From Clostridium acetobutylicum ATCC 824 (GTDB lineage: Bacteria > Bacillota > Clostridia > Clostridiales > Clostridiaceae): 64,000 bases of DNA. Position 1 is the first letter of the stretch. The number at the start of each line of letters is the position of its first letter. This document shows positions 1 through 9,670 of the stretch, one piece after another. Both the position numbers and the translations under genes were made by a program. The notes under the pieces were generated by a model. The model had not been told where the DNA came from, ran no database searches, and was given only the letters and a program-made list of their open reading frames with translations. The stretch spans positions 3,630,001 through 3,694,000 of the forward strand of contig NC_003030.1 in the NCBI RefSeq assembly GCF_000008765.1, given 5' to 3'.

Positions 1-692
1 TAGGCGCCATAGCTGGTATTCTACTCGCTTCATCCTTTTATACTTCAAATGCTGTGTTAACCGGAATTGGTATAGTAATAATCATATATATCTGTAGATT
101 TATTAACTGGGAAAACTCTGCTTCTATAGCTTGTCTGCTTTTTATATCTGTAATGTCTGGAATTAAGGGAGATACTGTTTTAACCTACAGCCTTCACAGA
201 CTCCTTGATACCTTTATTGGAATTGCTATTGCAGCCACAGTGAATAATCTTGTGTTTTCATTAACTGCTTACTCTAGTTTTAGAAAAAACACAAAAATTA
301 TATACGATAACCTTTTACGAGGAGTTCAGTCTAAAATTTTTTCTAATATTGATTTTGAAATAGAAGACTTATATAGCGAAATAAATAATCTTCACGGACT
401 ATTAAAAATCTACAGAGATGAGATTCATTTTAAAAAAAGCAAAGATTTTAAATTAAAACAAATGAATCTGATTTATGAAAATATAAGACGAGGCTTGATG
501 GAGCTCAATATAATCAATTCCATGGAGCAAACTAGCTTACCTAACAATGAAAATATGAATAGATTAAATAAAGTTTTAGGAACACAAAAACCATATAAGG
601 AATGTGCTGCTTCAAAGATTAATACCGTATATAATTATCACCTTGAAAAATTAATAAAAAGTATAGAAATAATCCACAAGGAGTGCGTCTAA
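1..692 (+). CDS. Aromatic acid exporter (ArAE/FUSC-like) family membrane protein, 3' part
   Basis: The reading frame is open to the left edge (first full codon at base 3), so the true start lies outside the window; the GTG at 54 is internal. The visible N-terminal part has hydrophobic segments separated by a short NWENS loop. It is followed by a soluble helical C-terminal part of about 130 residues rich in Lys, Glu and Asn. Membrane bundle plus cytoplasmic helical tail is the layout of bacterial ArAE_1/DUF939 proteins, which are putative exporters of aromatic or other organic acids. The family call rests on topology and general resemblance, not on a catalytic motif. Confidence 0.6.
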   Translation, partial: GAIAGILLASSFYTSNAVLTGIGIVIIIYICRFINWENSASIACLLFISVMSGIKGDTVLTYSLHRLLDTFIGIAIAATVNNLVFSLTAYSSFRKNTKIIYDNLLRGVQSKIFSNIDFEIEDLYSEINNLHGLLKIYRDEIHFKKSKDFKLKQMNLIYENIRRGLMELNIINSMEQTSLPNNENMNRLNKVLGTQKPYKECAASKINTVYNYHLEKLIKSIEIIHKECV

Positions 693-712
693 CTATCTCT
701 TGATTGTGGATT
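671..712 (+). terminator. Possible weak terminator after the ArAE-like gene
   Basis: A 9-bp inverted repeat (AATCCACAA / TTGTGGATT) spans the stop codon with a long loop and is followed by an AT-rich stretch. The U-run is poor, so this is only a candidate. Confidence 0.3.
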
Positions 713-791
713 ATTTAATAAATTTGTGAATACACCCTTTTGTAATTTTATTTTCTAAGATTCTTGATAATCAATTTTAAAGCTATATATG

Positions 792-1082
792 CTAGTATAA
801 TGGTGCCATTGGTTTAGCTTTAAGGCAAACATCTACAACCTTAGCTACATAGTCATCATATCCTGACTTTGCCAAAACTATAATAGGCTGTCTTTCTCCT
901 TGTATTTCAATTTTATATGCTTCTGCTTCATCTCTATCTAATTCATTAGCTCTAGTAACCTTCAATTTGCTTCTATCTATATTGGCAAAACTCTCAAATA
1001 TATCTATAACTCTATTTTCTAAATCACCTGTTGGACATTCAAGTTCACTAATTCTATTAATCGCCTCTTCAATTTTATTCAT
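792..1082 (-). CDS. Small conserved-looking hypothetical protein (96 aa)
   Basis: I do not recognise this protein. It is a 96-residue soluble protein with no membrane segment and no cysteine cluster. The N-terminal half is acidic and helical; the C-terminal half alternates hydrophobic and charged residues, suggesting a small alpha/beta fold. A canonical AGGAGG sits 7 bases before the ATG, so translation is likely. It lies downstream of and in the same direction as the SNF2 helicase, with about 90 bases between them, and could be co-transcribed. No function is proposed. Confidence 0.6.
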   Translation of the reverse strand: MNKIEEAINRISELECPTGDLENRVIDIFESFANIDRSKLKVTRANELDRDEAEAYKIEIQGERQPIIVLAKSGYDDYVAKVVDVCLKAKPMAPLY

Positions 1083-1170
1083 TGTATTATCCTCCTATAG
1101 ATTAGTTCTACTCAATATTATGTCCTTTTATTTTTCTATTAATTCTATAGGTAACTGGACTAGTAAAAAA

Positions 1171-4071
1171 CTACTCCCTATCAAATAGTTCAATTAGTTC
1201 TTCCTTTGATAGACTTCCAAGTAATTTACTATTTTGAAGTTCCCCAGTTATAACATTATCTATTAATTCTTTTTTATCCTCTTGAAGTAAAATAATTTTT
1301 TCTTCAATAGTTCCTTTAGCCACAAGCTTAATTACCTCTACTACATTTTTTTGTCCAATTCTATGTGCTCTATCAGTAGCCTGATTTTCAACCGCAGGAT
1401 TCCACCATGGATCAAAATGAATAACTAAGTTTGCTGAAGTTAAATTAAGACCTGTACCTCCAGCCTTAAGAGAAATTAAAAACACTTTTATAGCGTTATT
1501 AGAGTTAAAGTCATTTACCATATTAATTCTATCTTGAGGTTTTGTGCTCCCATCTAAATGAAAGAATTTAATTTTCTCTTTTCTTAAACACTCCTCAATT
1601 TTATAAAGTGCAGATGTAAATTGTGAAAATAAAAGTACCTTTCCTTCATGTCCTCTAATAATTTCAAGCGCTGTCTTAAGTTTCCCACTCCCTCCATTGT
1701 AGTCCTCTAAAATAAGCGAAGGGTCTAAACATATTTGTCTCAACCTTGTTAAATATGAAAATATCTGAACTCTTCCATCTTTATGATTTTTCATCATTGC
1801 TTTCACACTTTTTATATATTCAGCATATACTATTCTCTGCGCTGATGTCATTTCAACTATGAACTTCTTTTCTATTTTGTCTGGCAACTCCGCTACTACT
1901 TCTTTTTTAGTTCTTCTTAAAATAAATGGTGCTATTAGAAGCTTAAGACTTTCTAAATTATCTTCTTCTCCAAAAACAAACTTTTCCTCGAATTTTTCAC
2001 GAGAATACAAATATCCTGGCATTAAAAAATCAAATATAGACCAAAGTTCTGTTAAGTTATTTTCAATAGGAGTTCCCGTTAAGGCAAACCTTGTATATGC
2101 CTTTATTCTCTTTATAACTATTGTGTTTTTAGCAGAAGGATTCTTTATATTTTGTGCTTCATCAATAATACAATAATCAAAGATAACATTTTTGTATTTA
2201 TGTATATCCATTCTTAAAGTCCCATAACTAGTAAGTATTATGTCGTACTCATCCATATCGTAGGTTCTTTTTGGTCCATGGACTATTAAAACCCTTAACT
2301 CAGGTGCAAACCTCAGTATTTCTTCCTTCCAGTTATAAATCAAAGAAGTTGGACATACAATTAAAGCTTTTTTACTTTTTTCTGATAATAGAAATGCTAT
2401 AGTTTGTATTGTTTTTCCAAGCCCCATTTCATCAGCTAATATTCCACCAAAGCCTAATTCACTTAAGGTTTTAAACCACTTAAACCCTTTAATTTGGTAT
2501 TCTCTAAGTTTTCCCTTAAATCCTTTAGGTATAGCTATTTCTCTGTTGTTTATACTGGACAGTTTATCTTCTATTGCTTTAATATCAGCGTAACCATTTA
2601 CAGCTTTAAATTCTCCATCTTTTATAGTTTTATATAAAAATAAAGCCTTTCCTTCTTCTAATTTTATATGTCCATATTCTTCATTGTCACTCATTCTCAA
2701 CGCTTCTAGCGTATTAAAAAAGCCTCTTATACTACTATCCTCAAAATCCAAAAAATTGTTTTCTTTAGTTTTGTAGAACTTTTTTTTATTTTTATAAGCT
2801 TTAAAGGCATGCTCTAGCTCTTTTTCCGTCATATTTCCTATACTATAAGAAAAATCATAATATCCATCTCTCTTATAAAAATCGCCTTTAATAGACTCAA
2901 ATTTATATACCTTTAAATCCTCAAGCTCTTTTCCCATGGTAACCTTACCCAATGAACAAATGCTGTCTTGACTTCTTTTTAATATGTTAAGCAGCTCTTT
3001 ATCCTTACCTGTAAACATAAATCTATTTCCATGCTTAACAAAACTATTTCTTTCAATTTTCATAATAAGCTTTTCTTCTTCTTTGTAATCTCTTAAGACA
3101 CTATTCTTCTTATTTAATATATTAATTTTTATATTTCCATACTTTAAAAGTACATCACAATAAATTTTATCCTTTTCCTCATATACAAAAAACTCATACT
3201 TTAACATGGTGGCTGCAAATTTTTTTAGTTCTTCATCAATATTAATATCTTGAGAAATACTGCTTAAGTGCGAGACTAATTTTATATAATTATCTATATC
3301 TTTTCTATATGCAATCTGTTTATTATTCTCTAATTTATGATGTATATCAATGTATTTTTCAATTTGACGCTCTGAAGGCAAATAAAGCTCATCTTTGAAG
3401 TAGAAAACATCATTATTCGGACTTAAAGAAATTGGAAGTTTTTTATGAGTTGTTACAACTATAGAGTTATTCTTTTCTTTTAGATTAAAGGTTAGTGGCA
3501 AATCTTTATTAAAAATTGGCACTACAAATTCTATATAATCAAACTTAAACTTAATCTTTTTACTTTCTACTTGTTTCAAAAACTCTCTTAAATCATTAGG
3601 CTCGATTATACGATTTTCTCCTCTAAAACCACTTTGCAATTCATAGTACACAAAATTCTTTTCCTTTTTCCTAATAAGCTTAAATGCACTTTCACCACCA
3701 GGCTCCTCATGCCTCTTTATAATTTTCTTTTCTGGAGCCTTTTTTCCCTTAGAAACAAGGCTAAGAAATTTATAGCTAGTAGCTACTATGTGACTGCATT
3801 TTAAGGTATATCCCTTTGATTTAAATTCCTTGAATTCATCACAGGAGCATTCCACCTCTAAACGCTTTGTTACCAAGTTTATTTTTATATGAGTATTAAA
3901 TTCTAAGGGTTTAATTTTGTCTTTAACTCTACTATATATGTGATATGTATCATCTATTTTTTTGCCTTTAAAATAAGTAACTAAACCCATTTTTAATGCA
4001 CTCTTTCCTTCTTCCTTCATAGCCTTAGATGCAGTTTCAAGTAATATTGCTTCAAGTTCATTTAATTTCAA
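1171..4071 (-). CDS. SNF2-family DEAD/DEAH helicase with N-terminal SWIM zinc finger
   Basis: This is a 966-residue Swi2/Snf2 ATPase, expected to translocate on double-stranded DNA and remodel protein-DNA complexes. An N-terminal SWIM zinc finger is visible (C75xC77, then C92xH94). It is followed by the long bacterial SNF2-associated region and then the two RecA-like lobes: Walker A MGLGKT near residue 548, DEAQ box near 637, motif III LTGTPIEN, and motif VI TDRAHRIGQ near 903. The order and length are normal for Firmicute SWIM-SNF2 proteins. The start is a TTG about 9 bases behind GAGGAG. It lies downstream of polC on the same strand, but a strong terminator separates them. Confidence 0.93.
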   Translation of the reverse strand: MKLNELEAILLETASKAMKEEGKSALKMGLVTYFKGKKIDDTYHIYSRVKDKIKPLEFNTHIKINLVTKRLEVECSCDEFKEFKSKGYTLKCSHIVATSYKFLSLVSKGKKAPEKKIIKRHEEPGGESAFKLIRKKEKNFVYYELQSGFRGENRIIEPNDLREFLKQVESKKIKFKFDYIEFVVPIFNKDLPLTFNLKEKNNSIVVTTHKKLPISLSPNNDVFYFKDELYLPSERQIEKYIDIHHKLENNKQIAYRKDIDNYIKLVSHLSSISQDINIDEELKKFAATMLKYEFFVYEEKDKIYCDVLLKYGNIKINILNKKNSVLRDYKEEEKLIMKIERNSFVKHGNRFMFTGKDKELLNILKRSQDSICSLGKVTMGKELEDLKVYKFESIKGDFYKRDGYYDFSYSIGNMTEKELEHAFKAYKNKKKFYKTKENNFLDFEDSSIRGFFNTLEALRMSDNEEYGHIKLEEGKALFLYKTIKDGEFKAVNGYADIKAIEDKLSSINNREIAIPKGFKGKLREYQIKGFKWFKTLSELGFGGILADEMGLGKTIQTIAFLLSEKSKKALIVCPTSLIYNWKEEILRFAPELRVLIVHGPKRTYDMDEYDIILTSYGTLRMDIHKYKNVIFDYCIIDEAQNIKNPSAKNTIVIKRIKAYTRFALTGTPIENNLTELWSIFDFLMPGYLYSREKFEEKFVFGEEDNLESLKLLIAPFILRRTKKEVVAELPDKIEKKFIVEMTSAQRIVYAEYIKSVKAMMKNHKDGRVQIFSYLTRLRQICLDPSLILEDYNGGSGKLKTALEIIRGHEGKVLLFSQFTSALYKIEECLRKEKIKFFHLDGSTKPQDRINMVNDFNSNNAIKVFLISLKAGGTGLNLTSANLVIHFDPWWNPAVENQATDRAHRIGQKNVVEVIKLVAKGTIEEKIILLQEDKKELIDNVITGELQNSKLLGSLSKEELIELFDRE

Positions 4072-4154
4072 CCAATCACTCTCCTCTTGAATCTATAAGG
4101 TTTTCTTAGTCTCGAACCATATTATACCATAATGTAATTCTTGTGCCATAATTT

Positions 4155-4200
4155 AGTGTTTTATAAAAGCAAAGGAGAATCCAATTTTCAGGATTCTCCT
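4155..4200 (-). terminator. Rho-independent terminator of polC
   Basis: A perfect 10-bp stem (AGGAGAATCC / GGATTCTCCT, 4173-4182 and 4191-4200) with an 8-base loop is followed, in the minus direction, by a U-rich tail. It sits 8 bases after the polC stop. Confidence 0.85.
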
Positions 4201-4207
4201 CTAATAC

Positions 4208-7200
4208 TTAAATCGCATCAAAAAAGCTTAATTGATCACTTTCAGGAAGTCCTTTTAAACAGCCAAACTTTCTAAGAGAATCTATGGCTGAATTTCCTAT
4301 CTTAGCGCGCTTCTTTAAGTCCTGTATAGAACTTATAGGTTTTTCCTCCTGCATTGCATTATATATACCCTCTGCTGCAACATTTCCCATACCAGATATA
4401 CTGTTTATAGGTGGTCTCAAGCCATCTTCCTCTACAAGAAACTTTGTAGCATGAGATTTATATATATCAATAGGAAGAAAATTAAAACCTCTCTCGTACA
4501 TTTCTAAAACTATTTCTAAATCGTCATACATATCCTTATCTTTAGGTCCAGCCTCATTGCCCATCATTTGGATTTCCTTCATCTTCTGCTTTACTTTTTC
4601 TTTTCCAAAAATCATAAACTCTGCATCAAAAGCTTTTGCTCTGATACTAAAGTATGCTGCATAGTAAGCCTTAGGTATATGAACCTTAAACCAAGCTATT
4701 CTAAATGCCATCATTACGTAAGCTGCAGCATGGGCTTTAGGAAACATGTATTTTATCTTTCTACAAGAATCTATATACCATTCTGGCACCTCATGCTCTC
4801 TCATTAAAGCTTCATATTCTGCCCATTTTTTAGGATCCTTTAAAGCTTTTCCCTTACGTACAAGCTCCATTATTTTAAATGCAGTATTTGGTGGAAGTCC
4901 CTTTTTAATAAGATAAATCATTATATCATCTCTGGTACATACTGCTTCACTTAAAGTAACTATTCCTTGGTCAATTAAATCCTTGGCATTTCCTAGCCAC
5001 ACGTCAGTACCATGTGAAAGTCCTGATATGCATATAAGGTCAGAAAAAGTTTTTGGCATTGTATCCAAAAGCATTCCTCTTACAAACTTAGTACCAAACT
5101 CAGGAATACCAAATGTCCCCACTTTAGAGTTTATCTGCTCTGGTGTTACTCCCAGTGCTTTTGTTGATGAGAAAAGCGACATGGTCTCCTTATCATCCAT
5201 AGGTATTTCGTGTGGGTTTATTCCTGTTATATCCTGAAGCATTCTTATAACCGTCGGATCATCGTGTCCTAGTATATCAAGCTTAAGTAAGTTCTGGTCA
5301 ATTGAGTGATAGTCAAAATGTGTTGTTATAATATCAGAATTTGGATCATCGGCAGGATGCTGTACAGGGCAGAATTCAAAAATCTCTCTCCCTTTTGGCA
5401 CAACTATAATACCTCCTGGATGCTGTCCAGTAGTTCTTTTTATACCTGTACATCCCCTTGAAATTCTTATTATCTCAGCTTTGTTTACTGGAATACTCTT
5501 TTCCTCGTAATATTTCTTAACATATCCAAAGGCTGTTTTCTCTGCTATTGTACCTATGGTTCCTGCTTTAAAGGTCGTTCCTTTTCCAAAGATAACCTCA
5601 GTATATCTATGTGCCTTTGCTTGATATTCTCCAGAGAAGTTTAAGTCTATATCCGGTTCCTTATCTCCATTAAAGCCTAGAAAGGTTTCAAACGGTATAT
5701 CTATACCATCCTTAGTCAATGGCTCTCCACAAACCGGACATGTCTTATCTGGCAAGTCAAATCCATTTTTAACGCCGTAATCCGAAAAATCCGAGTACTT
5801 ACATTTAGGACATCTATAATGTGGTGGCAGCGAGTTTACCTCTGTTATACCTGTCATATTCGCCACAAAAGAGGAACCAACAGATCCTCTAGAACCAACT
5901 AAATATCCATCTTCATTGGATTTCCACACCAATTTTTGAGCTATGATATACATTACAGAGAATCCGTTTTTTATAATTGATTCAAGTTCTTTGTCTAGTC
6001 TTTGCTGAACAATTTCAGGCAGTGGATCACCATATAGCTCATGAGCTTTTTCATAGGCAATATCCTTAATTGTCTGCTCACATCCATCTATATGTGGAGG
6101 ACATTTCTCTGGTGAGATAGGGCTAATCTGTTCACACATATCTGATATCTTATTTGTATTTGTAACAACTACCTCATAAGCCTTTTCCCTTCCTAAGTAT
6201 GAAAACTCCTGAAGCATCTCCTCCGTAGTTCTTAAATATAGCGGAGCCTGGTTATCTGCATCTTTAAAGCCTTGACCAGCTTCAAGTATACGTCTATAAA
6301 TTTCATCCTCTGGATCTATGAAGTGTACATCGCCTGTCGCCACTACTGGTTTATTAAGCTTCTCACCCAGCTCTATAATTTTTCTATTAATGTCCTTTAT
6401 AGCTTCTTTGTTTGGCACCTGACCATTTCTTATTAAATAATCGTCATTTCCCAAAGGCTGTATTTCTAAGTAATCATAATCTCTAGCAATGTCCTCAACT
6501 TCTTCATCTGGCTTTCCTAGAAGTATTGCTTGGAAAAGCTCACCTTCACTACAAGCACTTCCTAAAATAAGTCCTTCTGAGTATTTTTTATAAAGACTTT
6601 TTAGTATACGTGGTCTTTTATAAAAGTAGTTTAAATGAGAATATGATACTAGCTTATATAAATTCTTTAAACCAACATAATTCTTTGCTAATATTATTGC
6701 ATGATAGGTTCTAAGCTTCTTATACTCCTCTTTTTTAGACTCTTCATCTACTGAATATATATCTACATCCTCAAGAGTCTTGGCTCCTCTTTCTTTTAAT
6801 ATTTCAAGCATTACCTTAAACACTTTAACAGTGGTATCCACATCGTCTAACGCCCTATGAGCAACCTCTACCTTTATGCCAAGGTTTTTAGCAATTCTCC
6901 CTAATTTATAACTCTTATACTGAGGAAAAACAGCTTGAGCTAAAGATAGTGTATCTAAGTATGTAAAGTCAAACTCATAACCTAGCACTTTTGCATTATG
7001 TTTTAAAAATCCTATATCAAAAGATGCATTGTGAGCAACCAAAACGCTTCCCTTAATAAATTCAAGCATCTTTGGAAAAACCTTATCTATTGTTTCCGCA
7101 TTCTTAACCATGTCATCAGTTATATTTGTAACCTCTACAACCCTTGCCGGAATAGGTTTTTCAGGATTCACGAATAAGCTAAACTTATCTATTACCTTAC

Positions 7201-8566
7201 CATTCTCATATTTCATAATTCCTATTTCAGTAATTTTTTCAGTTTTAGGAGAAAAGCCTGTAGTCTCCAAATCTAGTACACAATAAGTGGTATCAATACT
7301 TTGATCTTTAGCATTTGTTACAGACGGCTTCTTGTCAGGAGCTAGGTACGCTTCAACTCCATATATAATCTTCATATCAGGATTATCTCTTCCTAATAGT
7401 TTATGTGCCTCTGGAAATGCCTGAACAACACCATGGTCTGTTATAGCAATGGACTTCATTCCCCAGCTCATAGCCCTCTTAATTAAATCAGTAGCACTAG
7501 TCATAGCATCCATCTGACTCATTTTTGTATGCATATGAAGCTCTACTCTCTTCTCTTTCGCATTATCCTGCCTTTTAGCTCTTCTAATTCCCTCTGTTTC
7601 TAATATAACATTGGCAATCATCTCAACTTCTCCTGAGAACTTACTATAGCCAGCAATTCCTGAAAGCCTAACCCCCTTAGCCTTTTTAAGTCTAGAAATA
7701 ACCTCTCCGTCTTCACCAGGCTTTAGGAAAGATTTACAGGTCATTGAACTTGATCCATCGTATAAATCAAAAGAAACTAAGGTCTTTCCACTTTTTAATT
7801 CCTTGGCTTCTATATTAGATATTTCACCTTCTATGGCAACTCTTCCTTCATCTGGTGTTATATCAGTAATTTTTATTACATTTTCTTTAAATTTAGCGTT
7901 TCTACCCAATATTAAGCGTGGATCTTTTTTACCCTTCGTTTCTTCCTTTGTATCTTCTCTTTTATATGTAGTTTCTTTAGGCGCTTTTGGAGCAGAACTA
8001 TTACTTATACCTCCACTACCAATGGCCTCTTTAATCTGCTTCGAAATAGCAAGCATTTCCTGATCACGTGCCTCTTGTTGAAGCATCAATTCCTCACTTG
8101 TTATATCATCAACAAAATTTATATTATATGAAGTACCATAAAGAGTTTTTATAGCGTCCTGAAGATGTTTGTCGTACTTCATAGATTTAAAGAACTCCGC
8201 AGCTGCAATTTTAAAGTTGAAATTTATAGTATTATTCTCTACCTTACATTCGCTATTATTTATAACTGATTTTAGAACAGGGTGTTTATCTGACATTGAA
8301 AATATAATGTCTTTAATTTCATCCTCTATAGGCTTCTTGTCTGTTCCATCAACGTAATTTACCTCAATTACAGAATCATTTAACGCAAATCTCTTTCTTA
8401 TAAATTCATTAAGCCGTTCAAATTCCTTTATTTCAATATATTTATCCGAGCTTATTTTCATTTCCAATCTCTTGCTCTTTTTCTTTAAAACTACCGATTC
8501 TACAACAGCACTATTTATATTACCATTTACCCCATAGTCACTAAAAATTTCATTTATTTTCTTCAT
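4208..8566 (-). CDS. polC: DNA polymerase III alpha subunit, Gram-positive PolC type
   Basis: This 1452-residue protein is the replicative polymerase with built-in proofreading. Domains in order: an N-terminal helical region, an OB fold (about 225-325), a PHP domain beginning at HMHT (343-346), and a DnaQ-like 3'-5' exonuclease inserted in the PHP domain (D432 and E434 in LDLETTG). The polymerase core follows, with a four-cysteine zinc finger (CPKC...CPVC) and the catalytic acidic motif PDIDLNF, then a C-terminal duplex-binding part. The exonuclease insertion and zinc finger distinguish PolC from DnaE. Length is typical of the family. The neighbouring SNF2 gene need not be functionally linked. 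Confidence 0.98.
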   Translation of the reverse strand: MKKINEIFSDYGVNGNINSAVVESVVLKKKSKRLEMKISSDKYIEIKEFERLNEFIRKRFALNDSVIEVNYVDGTDKKPIEDEIKDIIFSMSDKHPVLKSVINNSECKVENNTINFNFKIAAAEFFKSMKYDKHLQDAIKTLYGTSYNINFVDDITSEELMLQQEARDQEMLAISKQIKEAIGSGGISNSSAPKAPKETTYKREDTKEETKGKKDPRLILGRNAKFKENVIKITDITPDEGRVAIEGEISNIEAKELKSGKTLVSFDLYDGSSSMTCKSFLKPGEDGEVISRLKKAKGVRLSGIAGYSKFSGEVEMIANVILETEGIRRAKRQDNAKEKRVELHMHTKMSQMDAMTSATDLIKRAMSWGMKSIAITDHGVVQAFPEAHKLLGRDNPDMKIIYGVEAYLAPDKKPSVTNAKDQSIDTTYCVLDLETTGFSPKTEKITEIGIMKYENGKVIDKFSLFVNPEKPIPARVVEVTNITDDMVKNAETIDKVFPKMLEFIKGSVLVAHNASFDIGFLKHNAKVLGYEFDFTYLDTLSLAQAVFPQYKSYKLGRIAKNLGIKVEVAHRALDDVDTTVKVFKVMLEILKERGAKTLEDVDIYSVDEESKKEEYKKLRTYHAIILAKNYVGLKNLYKLVSYSHLNYFYKRPRILKSLYKKYSEGLILGSACSEGELFQAILLGKPDEEVEDIARDYDYLEIQPLGNDDYLIRNGQVPNKEAIKDINRKIIELGEKLNKPVVATGDVHFIDPEDEIYRRILEAGQGFKDADNQAPLYLRTTEEMLQEFSYLGREKAYEVVVTNTNKISDMCEQISPISPEKCPPHIDGCEQTIKDIAYEKAHELYGDPLPEIVQQRLDKELESIIKNGFSVMYIIAQKLVWKSNEDGYLVGSRGSVGSSFVANMTGITEVNSLPPHYRCPKCKYSDFSDYGVKNGFDLPDKTCPVCGEPLTKDGIDIPFETFLGFNGDKEPDIDLNFSGEYQAKAHRYTEVIFGKGTTFKAGTIGTIAEKTAFGYVKKYYEEKSIPVNKAEIIRISRGCTGIKRTTGQHPGGIIVVPKGREIFEFCPVQHPADDPNSDIITTHFDYHSIDQNLLKLDILGHDDPTVIRMLQDITGINPHEIPMDDKETMSLFSSTKALGVTPEQINSKVGTFGIPEFGTKFVRGMLLDTMPKTFSDLICISGLSHGTDVWLGNAKDLIDQGIVTLSEAVCTRDDIMIYLIKKGLPPNTAFKIMELVRKGKALKDPKKWAEYEALMREHEVPEWYIDSCRKIKYMFPKAHAAAYVMMAFRIAWFKVHIPKAYYAAYFSIRAKAFDAEFMIFGKEKVKQKMKEIQMMGNEAGPKDKDMYDDLEIVLEMYERGFNFLPIDIYKSHATKFLVEEDGLRPPINSISGMGNVAAEGIYNAMQEEKPISSIQDLKKRAKIGNSAIDSLRKFGCLKGLPESDQLSFFDAI

Positions 8567-8751
8567 GCTACTTTCTTTAACCTTCCCTCCAAAATTTTTA
8601 GTACTTTAATACTGTCAAAATATTAAATGCTTTACTAAGCTTTACAAATACATATCAGTTTCACCATATTATTATAATAGAAATGCTTAAGCTTTGTCAT
8701 GTAGAAAAAATATACATACAGGCTTTTAGACTACAGATCAATTATAAAAAA

Positions 8752-9579
8752 CTATACCTTACAAACTTGTATAGAAATTAACTTAAGATATTCATCACTG
8801 CTAACGCTAGTTAGTGTACTGAGCAAATCCACCTCATATGCATTTCCACATACCTCGTACCCTTGCTCTTTGATGTTTTCTATTAATCTCTTATATGAAA
8901 GATACATTGTATCATATGAACCCTTGTGATACGTTGATGCATAGATTCCGTCGGGTTTTTCAAATCTACTAACTATATGTCCTATAAAATCTTTAGGTAT
9001 CCTTATTCCGAAATAAGATACATCTTTATAATCCTCAGATTTTAAGGCTTCCTTTGTAATTATACTGCAAATAGGATTTTGAAAATCAATTTGAAGTTCT
9101 TTGGATTTGTTACAAATTGAAATAAAGCTTTGCATATATGATTTTTCATCTTTACCATAACAAGGTTCTATCATATAGGCTTTTTTATCCTCATATGTGA
9201 ATCTAACCTTTTCAAAATCTTTAACTCCCAATACCTGCTTAAGTAGTTTCGATCGTCCCTCTATTTTCTTTCTTATTCTATCCAACTTTTGAATTTCTAA
9301 GATAACTCTTTCCTGCTGCTTTCCAAGCATTTCTATACAGCCTTCTGCATTTCTGACACTTAAATATTCCTTTAAAGTATCTATGGGAACTCCTAAATTT
9401 CTAAAGGTTAAAATTGAATCTAATTCATCAGCTTGTTCCAAAGTATAGTATCTATAATGTTTTTCACCACGTTTTGCCGGCGAGATTAATCCTACCTTAT
9501 CATAATAAATCACTGTTTGCTTTGTTACTCCAAGCATCTTAGCTAGCTCACCTGTAGATAAATATATTTTATTTTCCAT
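8752..9579 (-). CDS. MerR-family regulator with GyrI-like effector domain (BmrR-like)
   Basis: The protein has 275 residues. The N-terminus is a MerR winged helix (STGELAKMLGVTKQTVIYYD, then GLISPAKRG and RYYT), followed by a dimerisation coiled coil (about 80-115). A C-terminal domain of about 150 residues resembles the GyrI-like drug-binding fold of BmrR-type activators. It is divergent from the MATE exporter at 9671. The exporter promoter has the 19-bp spacer that MerR proteins act on, so this is very likely the local drug-responsive activator of that exporter. The ligand cannot be read from the sequence. Confidence 0.9.
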   Translation of the reverse strand: MENKIYLSTGELAKMLGVTKQTVIYYDKVGLISPAKRGEKHYRYYTLEQADELDSILTFRNLGVPIDTLKEYLSVRNAEGCIEMLGKQQERVILEIQKLDRIRKKIEGRSKLLKQVLGVKDFEKVRFTYEDKKAYMIEPCYGKDEKSYMQSFISICNKSKELQIDFQNPICSIITKEALKSEDYKDVSYFGIRIPKDFIGHIVSRFEKPDGIYASTYHKGSYDTMYLSYKRLIENIKEQGYEVCGNAYEVDLLSTLTSVSSDEYLKLISIQVCKV

Positions 9580-9593
9580 TTTTCTTCATCCTC

Positions 9594-9624
9594 TTGACTA
9601 TATAGTTACAATATCCCTTATTAT
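9594..9624 (+). promoter_or_regulatory. MerR-type promoter (19-bp spacer) for the MATE exporter
   Basis: TTGACT at 9594-9599 and TATTAT at 9619-9624 are separated by 19 bp instead of 17, the signature of promoters untwisted by MerR activators. It lies between the MerR gene and the MATE gene it faces. The expected transcription start is near 9631, so translation must begin downstream of that. Confidence 0.75.
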
Positions 9625-9670
9625 ATCAAATGTGAAATCTATGAACAATAATACAAGTATGGAGAATATA

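Noticed and set aside
7803-8063. Open frames on the opposite strand inside polC and other long genes
   Set aside because: They lack ribosome sites and protein-like composition and are shadows of the coding strand.
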